The notes: a model not told the origin generated them from the sequence alone. Positions 1 through 8,654 are shown, counted from the stretch's first letter. The stretch: DNA of 64,000 nt from Bacillota bacterium (GCA_023460235.1 JAEWRE010000039.1:168772-232771), one strand, 5' to 3'. Numbers and translations are program-made.

Positions 1-6
1 TTCCAT
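1..6 (-). CDS. start of a gene that runs off the left edge
   Basis: Reading leftwards, an ATG at 6-4 follows a ribosome binding site (GGAGGTG) lying inside the end of the neighbouring tail-fibre-like gene, and it overlaps that gene's stop codon. Only the first two codons are inside the window, so no product can be named. Its coupling to the tail operon suggests another late structural or lysis gene. Confidence 0.4.
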
Positions 7-923
7 TATAACAACACCTCCTCTGTTTGCCCGTTCCATTCTATTATTGCCTTTTTTAAGGTAGCTCCATTTTTTGCTTTAAGACTATCATTCTTTATAG
101 CAATATAAGCATTAGATAGGGTTCCATATAATTCAAATCCAGCAATTATATTGTTTATTTCTTGATTTGAACTAGTCCCACCCTCAATATCAAATATTCC
201 AAAAATAGGGATCTCTGGATTACTATTAACAACCTTACATTCACCATTTGCAGTAGTAGTTCCTAAATATGTATTGTCAATATAAGTATAGAGATTAATT
301 CTTATATTGGCTATTTTACTATTTGGCAATAAATTATAAAAAGTATCTTTTATATCAGCTAAATTGAGAGTAAAATTCTTAGAATTTTTTTCAAACTTTT
401 TTATATTTATCCATGTATTATTTACATACATATCTAAATCTAATTTATAATTATAATTTTGATTGGTTATATCTGATATATTTATATTTAAGTTATTTCC
501 AATATCAAAATTTATATTAGAACTTATATTACTTGATACATAACCAGTTGGGGTTGTTAATGTTCTATCGGCTCCAGTATCGTATGTTATACTCCCTCCA
601 TTTGTGCTTTTAAATATAACTCTACAACCATTTATTTGGTTACTTCCATATCCTTTATTAAACCAATAATAATCAGAATCAGAAGGAAAGTAACTTGTAC
701 CACTCCCATTATTTGGTGTGTTTGCTTTTATTTGTCTACCATAATTAGTTCCTTCAGTATATACATCTGAAATTATATTATAACCAAAATAATATCCATT
801 ATCTATTGCCCACGTTAATTTCCATCGTATACCAAGTCTAGGACCATCTCTTGTTGTTTCATATTCAACAATATAATTTATATGTCCCCATTGATTTTCT
901 TTGCCTTGTGCGAATACTTGCAT
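6..923 (-). CDS. phage tail fibre / minor structural protein
   Basis: A 305-residue protein encoded last among the visible tail genes. The sequence is rich in Asn, Thr, Ser, Gly and Tyr with an alternating beta-strand pattern and no membrane segment. Its N-terminal half resembles siphovirus minor structural proteins of the DUF859 type, which sit at the tail tip, although I assign this by general resemblance and position only. It lies 11 bases after the Tal-like gene and is translationally coupled to the next gene at the window edge. It is probably part of the tail tip or receptor-binding apparatus. No catalytic motif was seen. Confidence 0.5.
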   Translation of the reverse strand: MQVFAQGKENQWGHINYIVEYETTRDGPRLGIRWKLTWAIDNGYYFGYNIISDVYTEGTNYGRQIKANTPNNGSGTSYFPSDSDYYWFNKGYGSNQINGCRVIFKSTNGGSITYDTGADRTLTTPTGYVSSNISSNINFDIGNNLNINISDITNQNYNYKLDLDMYVNNTWINIKKFEKNSKNFTLNLADIKDTFYNLLPNSKIANIRINLYTYIDNTYLGTTTANGECKVVNSNPEIPIFGIFDIEGGTSSNQEINNIIAGFELYGTLSNAYIAIKNDSLKAKNGATLKKAIIEWNGQTEEVLL

Positions 924-934
924 AATTTTTCCTC

Positions 935-2809
935 CTAACTATCCTTATCATAAGATATTCCTACTCTTCCATCCTGTAGCACTGTTATTCTCATTTTTCC
1001 TATATTTAAACGTTCAAAGAAGGTTGCTCTATCAAATGTTGAATTATCGCCATTAAATTCGGCTTTAACTTTATTTGTTTCTCTATTTTTTATTATTGTT
1101 CCTTCAGCACCAAAAATTGTCTTAGTATTTTTTATTGTACTTTCAACCTCAAATCCATTATGGCCAAAAGAATAATTGGTTCCTACTAATTCACCAGGAT
1201 AACTTTGATAACCAAGTCGTCCCCCTTTATTAAACATACAATCACAAAATAATGTATAATTATTATCACTTAAAATTTCAATCTCGACTTGTGACATAGT
1301 ACTATTTACTGGAAATTCTACCTCTGTAAAAATACCTGGCTCGATTTCAATATTATATATTTTTTCTATACCTGTTGTTATTTTAACTTGTACATTTGTA
1401 AGCTCTAATTTATATATAATACAACTAAATGTATATTCTGTATTTTCCTTTATTTTTATAGGAGCAAACTTTACACTACCATTATTTATTTTTATTGCTG
1501 TTTTAGATATAGTATTTTCTAAGATTTCATTATTTTGTACAATACTCACGTTGCCATTTTTTATATTACCATCATATCCTAAACGTAAAGTACTATCTTG
1601 TAGAAGGTTCAAACCACCAGCTTGCTGTAAATTTATATTCACATTATCAACATTTTGTGTTATTTTGCTTATTCTCGTGTTATTTTCTTCTACTAAACTT
1701 GCTACTGATTGTATAGTTTGATCTTGCTTATTTACTATAATTTCTGTCCTTTTAGCAATTTCTAGAGCTGTAACTGGGTTCTCATATTCAATACTAGCCT
1801 TTGTTATACTAGGTGCTTCAAATCCTATTTCAGTTCCTTCAATATTAATTTTTAATATTATTGTTTTAATACTTTCTCCAGATTTATTTTTTACAGTTAC
1901 AGCATCACCTACTTCAATGTAAGGATATAAACAATTTTTTAAAGTCATTGAAGAGTAACCAAAACCTGTGGATTTATTATATATTTGGCTTATTAATTGT
2001 TCTCTTTTATTTTGTGTATAGGCAAAGGGATTATCTACAAGCATTAAGTAATTTTCTCCATAGTATTGAATTCCTTCTTCCCATCTCATAGTAACATTTT
2101 CACCTTCAATATTAGATGCTCCAAGTCCAACAACTGTAATAGGTTGAATATCTCTATTATCTTCAAATTCTGAATATTCATTAGTTTCAATTACTATATC
2201 AGTCATATTTGCAAATATTAATTTTAATTTGTCATCTATTATTTTGGCAAAATTACAACTTATACCTGAAATAGCACTAATAACATTCCCAAATTGTGCT
2301 CCATCAAATTGATTGCTATCAACAATAAATCCTGAATTTTCAAATTCAGTAAAATCATATTCAACATCACACTTAATGCAACATTCTTCAAGCACATCTA
2401 GTATTGTTACGCTACCACTTGAATAATTTAATTCTGAGTTGTACGATTTTGCAAACTTTAAACCATAATCATAAGCAGTTACTTTAATACTTTCTTTTGT
2501 ATCACTTTCCTTTATATCATAAACTATAAATGTTCCATATCCTATTGATTCCCAAGTCCCATCTTCCAGCTTAAACTCCTTAAATGCCTTAAAATCTTTT
2601 TGTTTGAAATCAATATTACTATCTGAATAATCAAATTCAATTCTCTTCATAATAAAATTTTGTATAAAATTTCCATCTTTGTAGCAATCATCATAAAGAT
2701 TAAACCACAGATATATTCTATCTGTGGTTCCATTTAAGATAATATAATCTCTTTCAATTATATTATCTTTTTTTAGTGTATTTTTTAAAGCAATAGAAAC
2801 ATTTTTCAT
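935..2809 (-). CDS. phage tail-tip (Tal-like) baseplate protein
   Basis: A 624-residue protein. The N-terminal ~330 residues look like the tail-associated hub domain of siphoviruses, with repeated short beta segments typical of Tal/gp27-like folds. A helical stretch follows at about residues 345-400 (heptad-like IVNKQDQTIQSVASL). A beta-rich C-terminal region then resembles carbohydrate-binding or fibre modules. The start codon overlaps the stop of the upstream distal-tail gene by one base (TAATG). Order tape measure, distal tail, Tal, fibre matches siphophage tail clusters. I see no peptidase or lysozyme active-site motif, so a lytic role at the tip is not supported. Confidence 0.6.
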   Translation of the reverse strand: MKNVSIALKNTLKKDNIIERDYIILNGTTDRIYLWFNLYDDCYKDGNFIQNFIMKRIEFDYSDSNIDFKQKDFKAFKEFKLEDGTWESIGYGTFIVYDIKESDTKESIKVTAYDYGLKFAKSYNSELNYSSGSVTILDVLEECCIKCDVEYDFTEFENSGFIVDSNQFDGAQFGNVISAISGISCNFAKIIDDKLKLIFANMTDIVIETNEYSEFEDNRDIQPITVVGLGASNIEGENVTMRWEEGIQYYGENYLMLVDNPFAYTQNKREQLISQIYNKSTGFGYSSMTLKNCLYPYIEVGDAVTVKNKSGESIKTIILKINIEGTEIGFEAPSITKASIEYENPVTALEIAKRTEIIVNKQDQTIQSVASLVEENNTRISKITQNVDNVNINLQQAGGLNLLQDSTLRLGYDGNIKNGNVSIVQNNEILENTISKTAIKINNGSVKFAPIKIKENTEYTFSCIIYKLELTNVQVKITTGIEKIYNIEIEPGIFTEVEFPVNSTMSQVEIEILSDNNYTLFCDCMFNKGGRLGYQSYPGELVGTNYSFGHNGFEVESTIKNTKTIFGAEGTIIKNRETNKVKAEFNGDNSTFDRATFFERLNIGKMRITVLQDGRVGISYDKDS

Positions 2810-3183
2810 TACACTATCACCTCACTACTTTTTTCTAATATGACATCAAATTCAGAATATGATTCCCCATATTTACTATATATTAAATTTTTAGATCCTT
2901 TGGTTACTATAAAATTATATTTTTTATAACTTCTTGTATTTGGATTCCAAACTTCATATTCTCCATCTACAAATCTTTCATTATATTCTTTTATAGTTGA
3001 ACCATCTAGTTGCCCTATATTTATTCCAATTGTTAAAGTATTATAAGAAGCATAAATGATTTTTATGCTCCCATCTGCCTTTATAGATTTATTTAAAACA
3101 ACTGGTTGTTCATCAAATTCATATCCTTCACTCAATATATTACTAAATTTATATGTTCCTTTTTTTATTAAATAATCTTCCAT
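2809..3183 (-). CDS. small phage tail protein at the distal-tail (Dit) position
   Basis: A 124-residue soluble beta-rich protein between the tape measure and the Tal-like gene. This is where siphophages encode the distal tail protein. The motif pattern (YEVWNP followed by YKKYNFIV) resembles short tail proteins of Gram-positive prophages, but it is shorter than a classical Dit of about 200-280 residues. It starts nine bases after the tape-measure gene's stop and is coupled to the following gene. The functional call is by position, with sequence support only for a phage tail origin. Confidence 0.5.
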   Translation of the reverse strand: MEDYLIKKGTYKFSNILSEGYEFDEQPVVLNKSIKADGSIKIIYASYNTLTIGINIGQLDGSTIKEYNERFVDGEYEVWNPNTRSYKKYNFIVTKGSKNLIYSKYGESYSEFDVILEKSSEVIV

Positions 3184-3192
3184 ATGTACCTC

Positions 3193-4416
3193 CTAGAAGC
3201 CATACTGTAATTCTAATTTTTTATTTACTCTATTTGTGTTTTTTGCAACTTTTTCTCCATCTAGTTCTACGGTAGAGTTTATAATTATTTCTTTATTATC
3301 ACTTATGGCTTGTAATGTTGCCTGTGTTTTATCTTCATTTTCCACTTGCATTGTTGCTGTAGACGTTAAATTAGCACTTAATTTTCCTGTTTCAATATCT
3401 ATTGTTTTTTGCATATCAGCATAAACATATTTTATATTTTTTATAAATCCCTCTCCAATGCCCAGAGCTATATACTTGCCTACTTCATCCCTAAATTCTT
3501 TTGATGGACTATGTATTCCTAATACGCTTTTCATTCCATCTAATATTCCTTTTGCAAAACTTGCAATTTTATCTTTTAACCATGCAGCAGCATTATTTAT
3601 TCCATTCCACAAGCCTTCAACAATGTTTTTACCTATATTTAACATATTGGCCGGTAAATCATTAAAAAAATTAGATATGTTTTCTATTATTAATGGTATG
3701 TTTTCCATGATCATATTTTTCATATTAATAATCCATAATTCAATATTATCTATAGTTTTTAATAACAAATTTAAAATATTTTCTGGTAATTCTCTAAACC
3801 AATTTATTACACTATTTATTATTTTTGGTAGTTCTGTTGTAATCCAACTAGTTATATCTATTCCAAATTTAATAATATACCCTAAAACCACCCCTATTAG
3901 ATACCCTACATTATATGGTAATTCTTTGAACCAGTTTATTGCCATAGATATCCAACTAGGTATTGTTTCAATAAAAAAATTACCTATAGCATTGAATACT
4001 TCTGATATCACATCTTTAACATTGTTAAAGATGTCAATAATTGCATTTCTAAAATCTTCATTTGTTGTCCATAGATATATTATTGATGCAATTAATCCTG
4101 CAATCAAGCCTACAATTATAGGAATAGGATTTGACAACAACATTGCAAAGTTTAAATTAATCTGTGATGTCGTCATTACATCTAATGCATTGCTTACTAT
4201 CTGTATAATTTCACTTACTTCTTTTGCTAAACCTAATGCTGCATCAAATGAAGCTATTACCTCATTCATAGACATTGATGATTGTAAAGCCATAAACACC
4301 CCTGTTAACGGAATTATTACTTTCACTAAATTATTTAATTTATCTGTGGCTTCTTGTGCATCACTTGCAACAGAGACAATTGGATTTTTTATCGATTTAT
4401 TTGATTCTTTTGCCAT
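3193..4416 (-). CDS. tail tape measure protein, short
   Basis: A 407-residue protein with hydrophobic helical segments (about residues 30-50 and 90-115) and repeats of a WF-x-x-LP motif around residues 165, 205 and 255. It ends with the typical tape-measure C-terminal signature (IHSPSKEF, then IALGIGEGF, about residues 300-325). Tape measure proteins set tail length and usually exceed 600 residues in siphophages, so this one is short. At the roughly 0.15 nm per residue known for the family it would give a tail of about 60 nm (inference). The gene is intact. It is separated from the upstream chaperone genes by a strong hairpin. Confidence 0.75.
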   Translation of the reverse strand: MAKESNKSIKNPIVSVASDAQEATDKLNNLVKVIIPLTGVFMALQSSMSMNEVIASFDAALGLAKEVSEIIQIVSNALDVMTTSQINLNFAMLLSNPIPIIVGLIAGLIASIIYLWTTNEDFRNAIIDIFNNVKDVISEVFNAIGNFFIETIPSWISMAINWFKELPYNVGYLIGVVLGYIIKFGIDITSWITTELPKIINSVINWFRELPENILNLLLKTIDNIELWIINMKNMIMENIPLIIENISNFFNDLPANMLNIGKNIVEGLWNGINNAAAWLKDKIASFAKGILDGMKSVLGIHSPSKEFRDEVGKYIALGIGEGFIKNIKYVYADMQKTIDIETGKLSANLTSTATMQVENEDKTQATLQAISDNKEIIINSTVELDGEKVAKNTNRVNKKLELQYGF

Positions 4417-4435
4417 CTTTTCACCTCACTTTTAC

Positions 4436-4467
4436 AAAAAAGAATGCATCCTTAGATGCATTCTTTT
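4436..4467. terminator. bidirectional hairpin inside the tail operon
   Basis: A perfect stem (AAAAAAGAATGCATC pairing with GATGCATTCTTTTTT) with a four-base loop. It has an A-run on one side and a T-run on the other, so it could terminate in both directions. It lies between the Gp15-like chaperone gene and the tape measure gene, where readthrough would be needed for tail assembly. Confidence 0.7.
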
Positions 4468-4514
4468 TTCTAATTTTATTTTTTATTATTTGATTCTTTC
4501 TTATATATATTGTT

Positions 4515-5090
4515 TTACCAAAAAACACTACCAAAATCCCTTTCTTTTTCTTCTGTTGTGCGTACATCAGGCAACGCATATAATTTTCTTAGTTTTTTAT
4601 AGTGATTCTTTGTTTCTTTATCTTTAATCTTAGATAAATCAATTGCTCTATAACCCATTATTTTTGATATTTGGGTATTTTCATTTAATCCATTAAACAT
4701 AGCTTTGAATTCCCACCAGTGTAAGCATTTTACTTTGTTTAAATTTATTTGATATTGTTCTAAAAAAGCATCAAAAATATAATCTGCATCAAATTGATAA
4801 CTGTATATTTGATTTGATCTATTATCATTATTTTCAGAACTGACTAATTCTTTCTTTTCATCTCTTCCACATCGATAAAACCAAAGCATGTCTTTTATAG
4901 CAATATTGATATCCTTAATTTTAGATAAATCATAATAGAGATTAAGAGCAAGTAGAATTTTATCTTTTTCAAATATTTTATTATCTTGCATAAGTAATTC
5001 AAATTTAATAGAAGTCCTAAAGTCTGTATCTATTTCAAGTCCATTTTGAGTTATTTGGGGTAATTTATCTAATAATATATTAGTTAGCAT
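4515..5090 (-). CDS. phage tail assembly protein, Gp15 family
   Basis: A 191-residue protein matching the bacteriophage Gp15 family. The region around residues 100-150 has the family pattern: DADYIFDAF, then LHWWEFKAMFNGL, then the conserved MGYRAIDL. In siphophages of Firmicutes this gene sits directly before the tape measure gene and is thought to act with the preceding small protein as tail assembly chaperones, like lambda G/GT. It starts three bases after the preceding gene's stop and lies in the same reading frame, so a lambda-style frameshift fusion is not needed or indicated. Confidence 0.75.
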   Translation of the reverse strand: MLTNILLDKLPQITQNGLEIDTDFRTSIKFELLMQDNKIFEKDKILLALNLYYDLSKIKDINIAIKDMLWFYRCGRDEKKELVSSENNDNRSNQIYSYQFDADYIFDAFLEQYQINLNKVKCLHWWEFKAMFNGLNENTQISKIMGYRAIDLSKIKDKETKNHYKKLRKLYALPDVRTTEEKERDFGSVFW

Positions 5091-5093
5091 ATA

Positions 5094-5447
5094 CTACTTC
5101 CTTTTTTGTACTCTTCTTTGTTCTCTATTAGGTTGATATCTATTAAAAGTATTTTCAAATTCCTTTTGCTGTTCTAATTTCTCTTTAACAATATCCTCAA
5201 AAGCAGTTATACAATCTTGTAAATTATTTTTTTCACCAAAAATATTAAGTGATACTCCTTCACCGAAAACATTATCAAAGAATTCCTTTATTAGTATACA
5301 TTCTAATTTTATAGTTTCAGATAATTTCATATCTTTTTTTTCATATTCTTCTGCCTTTTCTTTAACCTTTTGCACTTCAATTTCAAATTTTTCAACGCAA
5401 TCAGCATCTAAAAAATCAAAATCAACTTCTACTTCTCTTATTTTCAT
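5094..5447 (-). CDS. small tail assembly chaperone-like protein
   Basis: A 117-residue acidic, mostly helical protein with a long Lys/Glu-rich helix (about residues 25-50) and a basic C-terminal tail (NREQRRVQKRK). It resembles DUF6673-type proteins found between the major tail protein and Gp15 in Gram-positive siphophages, where a lambda G-like chaperone is expected. It lies three bases from both neighbours. Function is inferred from family resemblance and gene order. Confidence 0.6.
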   Translation of the reverse strand: MKIREVEVDFDFLDADCVEKFEIEVQKVKEKAEEYEKKDMKLSETIKLECILIKEFFDNVFGEGVSLNIFGEKNNLQDCITAFEDIVKEKLEQQKEFENTFNRYQPNREQRRVQKRK

Positions 5448-5450
5448 CTA

Positions 5451-5939
5451 TTATTCCTCCTCTGCTGTAAATGTTGATGATTCCCAATTATCAGTTGTAC
5501 TTGCTATACCTTCAATTATATCTCCTTGTGCTGCAAAAGTACCACTATATTGATAAGCATCAGTTCCATCGCCATCAGCTTCTGGAATTACTGAATATAC
5601 TCTCTTTTTAGCTTTAAATGTTCCAGCTGTTGAACCAGCTTCATTAAAATTAACTGTAACTATCTCAACAATCTTGCCAGTAATTTCTTTATCATGTACT
5701 TCTGCTATAAGATCTTGTACATCATTATCAATCATTCTGTCAAAGTTATATGCAATTTCTGTTGCATATCCAGTAACATCTTTTCTTTGTGTTCTTTCCT
5801 CAACATATCTTCTTTCATATGTACTTGAATTTAAACTTTTTCCACTTTCAGTAAATCCAGTCATTCTTGAATAATTTTCTCCGTTAGCTGTAGCTTTCAT
5901 AAAATTTACGATATCTGCTCTGTTATATAATTTTCCCAT
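5451..5939 (-). CDS. phage major tail tube protein
   Basis: A 162-residue soluble protein in the exact position of the major tail protein, between the tail terminator-like gene and the chaperones. It opens with Gly/Asn/Thr-rich sequence and has a beta-rich core (KITGKIVEIVTVNFNE, then AKKRVYSVIPEADGDG), as in small siphovirus tail tube subunits. It would polymerise around the tape measure. Strong upstream ribosome binding sequence (GGAGGAAAT). Confidence 0.65.
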   Translation of the reverse strand: MGKLYNRADIVNFMKATANGENYSRMTGFTESGKSLNSSTYERRYVEERTQRKDVTGYATEIAYNFDRMIDNDVQDLIAEVHDKEITGKIVEIVTVNFNEAGSTAGTFKAKKRVYSVIPEADGDGTDAYQYSGTFAAQGDIIEGIASTTDNWESSTFTAEEE

Positions 5940-5941
5940 TT

Positions 5942-6355
5942 TTAATTTCCTCCTTCAAAATAAACAACTTGCATTTTTACTATGTAGTTTGCAATCGTCT
6001 CATTTTTTTGCAAAATATATCCTGGTGTTGTACATTTTATACTTTCAATTCCAGATATATTAAGCAAATTACTAGATTTGTTTTGTGTTTCAATCCATTT
6101 ATTAAAATCTTCAAAAAATTTACTGTTAGTAAGATTTTGAAGATCAGTAAATGAGCCACTAACAGTAAAATCAAATGTCATTTGCTTTAAACTACTACCA
6201 TCAGCATATTGTTTATAAACTAAATTAGATTGTGTTAAATCCATGCTGTAATTACTTATTTCATCACTAACATAATCAACAATTATTTTTCCATTTTCAA
6301 AACATGGACATGTTGCTATAATGTCTTTAACTAATTCTATCTTTGATTTAGACAT
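5942..6355 (-). CDS. phage tail terminator / minor capsid-like protein
   Basis: A 137-residue protein resembling the family often labelled minor capsid protein in siphophages. The pattern is DYVSDEISNYSM near residue 30, then YADGSSLKQMTFDFTVSG (50-70), then a YEQF-like FEDFNKWIETQ segment (about 83-95). Homologues are sometimes mislabelled as chloramphenicol resistance proteins; nothing here supports that. It precedes the tail tube gene, the place of the tail terminator that caps the tail and contacts the head-tail connector. It is the first gene of the tail block: no connector, capsid, portal or terminase gene lies upstream of it. Confidence 0.6.
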   Translation of the reverse strand: MSKSKIELVKDIIATCPCFENGKIIVDYVSDEISNYSMDLTQSNLVYKQYADGSSLKQMTFDFTVSGSFTDLQNLTNSKFFEDFNKWIETQNKSSNLLNISGIESIKCTTPGYILQKNETIANYIVKMQVVYFEGGN

Positions 6356-6930
6356 TTTAATATACTCCTCTACCTCTTTGCAAATTTTTCTCCTTATATA
6401 TATAGAAAATTACAATTCAATTATAATATTGTATTTAAAAGTATTTAACTTTTATTCAGATTATAATAAAAAATTAATGTTTATCTTTTTACTCTTTAAC
6501 CAAGATAGTTTGTATTTGTTTTCTTATTTTTATATAATACTTTGAGTATAAATCATATTAAAACTTTAACATTATAATATCTCTACGTATAGATATTATT
6601 TAATATAAATCTATATGTTTATATGATATATACTCTAATAAAAATAAGTTTCTAATATAAATATATTTCTATTTTTAGTATTAATTTTTTTATATACTTT
6701 GAATTGTTAGATTCTACATATTTTCAGATTTTAAATTTTGCATTGAAACTTTTGATAATGATTTTAACTAATTTGATAATTTATCCTCCAGCTGAAAGGT
6801 TGTTAATTTATTAAATTAGTATCTCATCATCACTATTGTATAATCTAAACTATTTATTAGTTAGATTATATGCTTCTTTAACGTCTAGCTCCAAAGACGA
6901 AATTACCTTAGATGCTATTAATTTTTTTAA
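6356..6930. other. gene-free AT-rich gap where phage head genes would be expected
   Basis: About 575 bases with no credible gene on either strand. In a normal siphophage this boundary, just upstream of the tail terminator and tube genes, would carry about 10 kb of terminase, portal, protease, capsid and connector genes. I see no coding remnants of them. The gap does contain a perfect 10-base inverted repeat at 6839-6870. Confidence 0.6.
6839..6870. repeat. 10-base perfect inverted repeat
   Basis: TATAATCTAA at 6839-6848 pairs with TTAGATTATA at 6861-6870 across a 12-base spacer. No T-run follows in either direction, so it is not a clear terminator. It could be an operator or a chance AT-rich palindrome. 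Confidence 0.35.
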
Positions 6931-7356
6931 TTATTTTACATCCAAATTTTTATCTTTTAATTGTGTAAGTATATCTTTTAATTTATTTGGATATGGAACT
7001 CCTAATTTTGTTGTATTTTCTAAAAGTGAGATTCCTTCGTTGGCAATATAAAAGAATATTGATAGTTTCCTTAGCATATCAATGTTAAGTGCTTGATCTA
7101 GCATGTTGCATAAACCTATTAAACCAAAAATTAAGAATTTTTTAAATATACCTTTATATCCAACCTCAGAATTTAAATTTTTATTTATAAATATTGCCAC
7201 TGCAAGTCCAGTTATAAAGTCAGTAAATGTAAATGCAACTAAAACACTCATAGAAATATCCCATCCACCTAAATAATTTAATATCAATGTACCAAGTGTA
7301 GCAAATATTAAACAAATCCATTGCCCAATTTCACTTAAATTACTTAATCTAAACAT
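6931..7356 (-). CDS. phage holin, toxin secretion/phage lysis (holin_4) family
   Basis: A 141-residue membrane protein with the pattern of the phage_holin_4 family: hydrophobic segments at about residues 12-30, 35-55 and 70-90. The central FTDFITGLAVAIFI and later LRKLSIFFYIANEGISLLENTTKLGVPYP are family-typical. Holins permeabilise the membrane so an endolysin or tail particle can be released. Unusually it lies upstream of the tail genes rather than after them. No endolysin is visible beside it; one may lie beyond the left edge. Confidence 0.8.
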   Translation of the reverse strand: MFRLSNLSEIGQWICLIFATLGTLILNYLGGWDISMSVLVAFTFTDFITGLAVAIFINKNLNSEVGYKGIFKKFLIFGLIGLCNMLDQALNIDMLRKLSIFFYIANEGISLLENTTKLGVPYPNKLKDILTQLKDKNLDVK

Positions 7357-7385
7357 TTTTCACCTCCCTTTTTTCTAAATAAAAA

Positions 7386-7407
7386 AACATTGTACTTATA
7401 CAACGTT
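7386..7407. terminator. hairpin upstream of the holin gene
   Basis: AACATTGTA pairs with TACAACGTT (one mismatch) around a CTTA loop, flanked by an A-run and a T-run. On the minus strand it would follow the late-regulator-like gene and precede the holin, so a complete lytic transcript would need readthrough or antitermination. Confidence 0.5.
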
Positions 7408-7572
7408 TTTTATTAATAGAATTTATATTAAATCTATGACTTATTACAAGCTAATTAAATTAAAGTAAATTAATTTGTAAAATTTATCTAATGTTTATAT
7501 CTATTGCTATTATACATTATAACATGGTTTTTATATAAATTTCTATTCTTTAAATCCCAGTTTTTTCCCAAT

Positions 7573-8205
7573 TTAATAATTTGTTCTGATAATACCTAAT
7601 AATTTAGTTTTAATGTTAGATAGTTTATTCTGAAGCCTTTTTTGAGTCAGCTCCTTATTAAAATTTTTATTATATGAAATTTCAATATCAGACCAATCCA
7701 TAATTTCATAATACTTACATTCTATCAAAAACATTTCTTTTGGACTTAATATATTAAAAGCTATCTCTAGTTTACGTATCTCAATTTCAATTAAGGCTTT
7801 CTCACTTTTTGCTATTTTTATTAATTCTTCAGCTTGTTTTTGATTTAATTCATTTCTTATTGCTTCGCTTTCAACAGGACTATATAATCTATTTTTTGCT
7901 CTAGGCATTCCAAATGTGGATTCTGGAGTATTAGTAAAAATATTTTCATTTTCTTCAAGGGCTTTATTCCATGTATTTATTCTTTCAGATAATGTAGCAA
8001 TTTTTGCTTTATTATTTATATAATTTTTTAGCATTCTATTTACATCTTTCATATCTAATAAGGCATCTGCACATGGTGTACTACTTTCTCTATTAAATTT
8101 TCTTGGTTCTTTACAAAATCTACAATAACTATAACTTTCACACATACCACCATTACACTTTATAGCTCCTTTTTCTAGTTTATCTTGTATTTGTTCTTTA
8201 TTCAT
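7573..8205 (-). CDS. phage late-gene regulator-like protein with Cys cluster and sigma-like HTH
   Basis: A 210-residue protein. The N-terminus has a cysteine cluster (Cys17, 22, 28, 31 and 45) that could bind zinc. A long helical middle section follows. The C-terminal ~55 residues (LSPKEMFLIECKYYE, then QKRLQNKLSNIKTKL) look like a sigma-70 region-4 helix-turn-helix as in ArpU/RinA-type late transcription activators of Gram-positive phages. It is transcribed before the holin and tail genes from the lytic-side promoter, fitting an activator of the late block. The activator role is inferred from fold pattern and position. Confidence 0.55.
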   Translation of the reverse strand: MNKEQIQDKLEKGAIKCNGGMCESYSYCRFCKEPRKFNRESSTPCADALLDMKDVNRMLKNYINNKAKIATLSERINTWNKALEENENIFTNTPESTFGMPRAKNRLYSPVESEAIRNELNQKQAEELIKIAKSEKALIEIEIRKLEIAFNILSPKEMFLIECKYYEIMDWSDIEISYNKNFNKELTQKRLQNKLSNIKTKLLGIIRTNY

Positions 8206-8250
8206 ATACCCTCTTTCCTCCTTTTAAAATTATTATATCTTATTTTAATA

Positions 8251-8433
8251 TTAATCTTTTTTACACTCATTGTGCTTTTCATATGTATAATTTAATACTC
8301 TAATAATCTCTTTAGCTAATGACTGATCTTTATTTTTATAAAATATCCTTTGGATTAAATTATGTATATCAGCATAATTACTTTGATGTATTTTTTCATT
8401 TCTAATATAATCTTCAATAGTGTAGTATTTCAT
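8251..8433 (-). CDS. small protein of unknown function, first gene of the lytic-side operon
   Basis: Sixty residues, hydrophilic and helical, with no recognised domain. A strong ribosome binding site (GGAGG) precedes the ATG. It lies about 115 bases downstream of the perfect minus-strand promoter, the position where temperate phages encode Cro-like or antirepressor proteins. The sequence shows no clear helix-turn-helix, so that role is only a possibility. Confidence 0.55.
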   Translation of the reverse strand: MKYYTIEDYIRNEKIHQSNYADIHNLIQRIFYKNKDQSLAKEIIRVLNYTYEKHNECKKD

Positions 8434-8542
8434 TTTCTATTTCCTCCCTCATATTACTAACTTTTCATATATTTATTTTAACTTAAGAAAACCTTTTGAT
8501 CGTATAAATAGTTTTTAATTCATATCAATTTATTTTCTTGTT

Positions 8543-8638
8543 ACGATAATTATATACCACTTTAATTATCGTGTCAAGTATATTTTTAAATTTATTATCG
8601 TCTGCCGTTTATTATGTAATTTTTATTGACACGATAAT
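8543..8638. promoter_or_regulatory. repeated ACGATAA operator motifs of the genetic switch
   Basis: Motif copies on both strands: TACGATAATTAT near 8542-8553, AATTATCGTGTC at 8564-8575, TTATCGT near 8594-8600 and GACACGATAAT at 8628-8638. Two copies overlap the -35 boxes of the divergent promoters. This is the arrangement expected for operators bound by the adjacent XRE repressor. Binding itself is inferred. Confidence 0.65.
8549..8577 (-). promoter_or_regulatory. lytic-side promoter with repressor operator
   Basis: Reading leftwards, TTGACA (8577-8572), 17 bases, TATAAT (8554-8549): a perfect sigma-A promoter. The -35 box runs into the motif TTGACACGATAAT, and the same motif overlaps the -35 box of the divergent promoter. 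It would transcribe the 60-residue gene and, with readthrough, the regulator, holin and tail genes. Confidence 0.85.
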
Positions 8639-8654
8639 ATGAATATGATATAAT
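8626..8654 (+). promoter_or_regulatory. repressor (lysogeny-side) promoter
   Basis: TTGACA at 8626-8631, 17-base spacer, TATAAT at 8649-8654. It lies 43 bases before the XRE repressor start, whose ribosome binding site is AAGGAG. The -35 box is embedded in an operator copy, consistent with autoregulation. Confidence 0.85.

Noticed and set aside
3458..4627. A 389-codon open frame on the plus strand
   Set aside because: It lies exactly opposite the tape measure gene and part of the Gp15 gene, has no ribosome binding site, and its hydrophobic product is what an AT-rich antisense frame would give. Tape measure sense-strand evidence is strong.
5085..5105. Programmed -1 frameshift fusing the two tail chaperones
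   Set aside because: An A-run (CAAAAAAGG) stands near the end of the first gene, but the second gene is in the same frame as the first, and a -1 shift reaches a stop within a few codons.
5942..6355. Chloramphenicol resistance protein
   Set aside because: Relatives of this tail protein are sometimes given that name. The sequence and position are those of a phage tail terminator, with no acetyltransferase or transporter feature.
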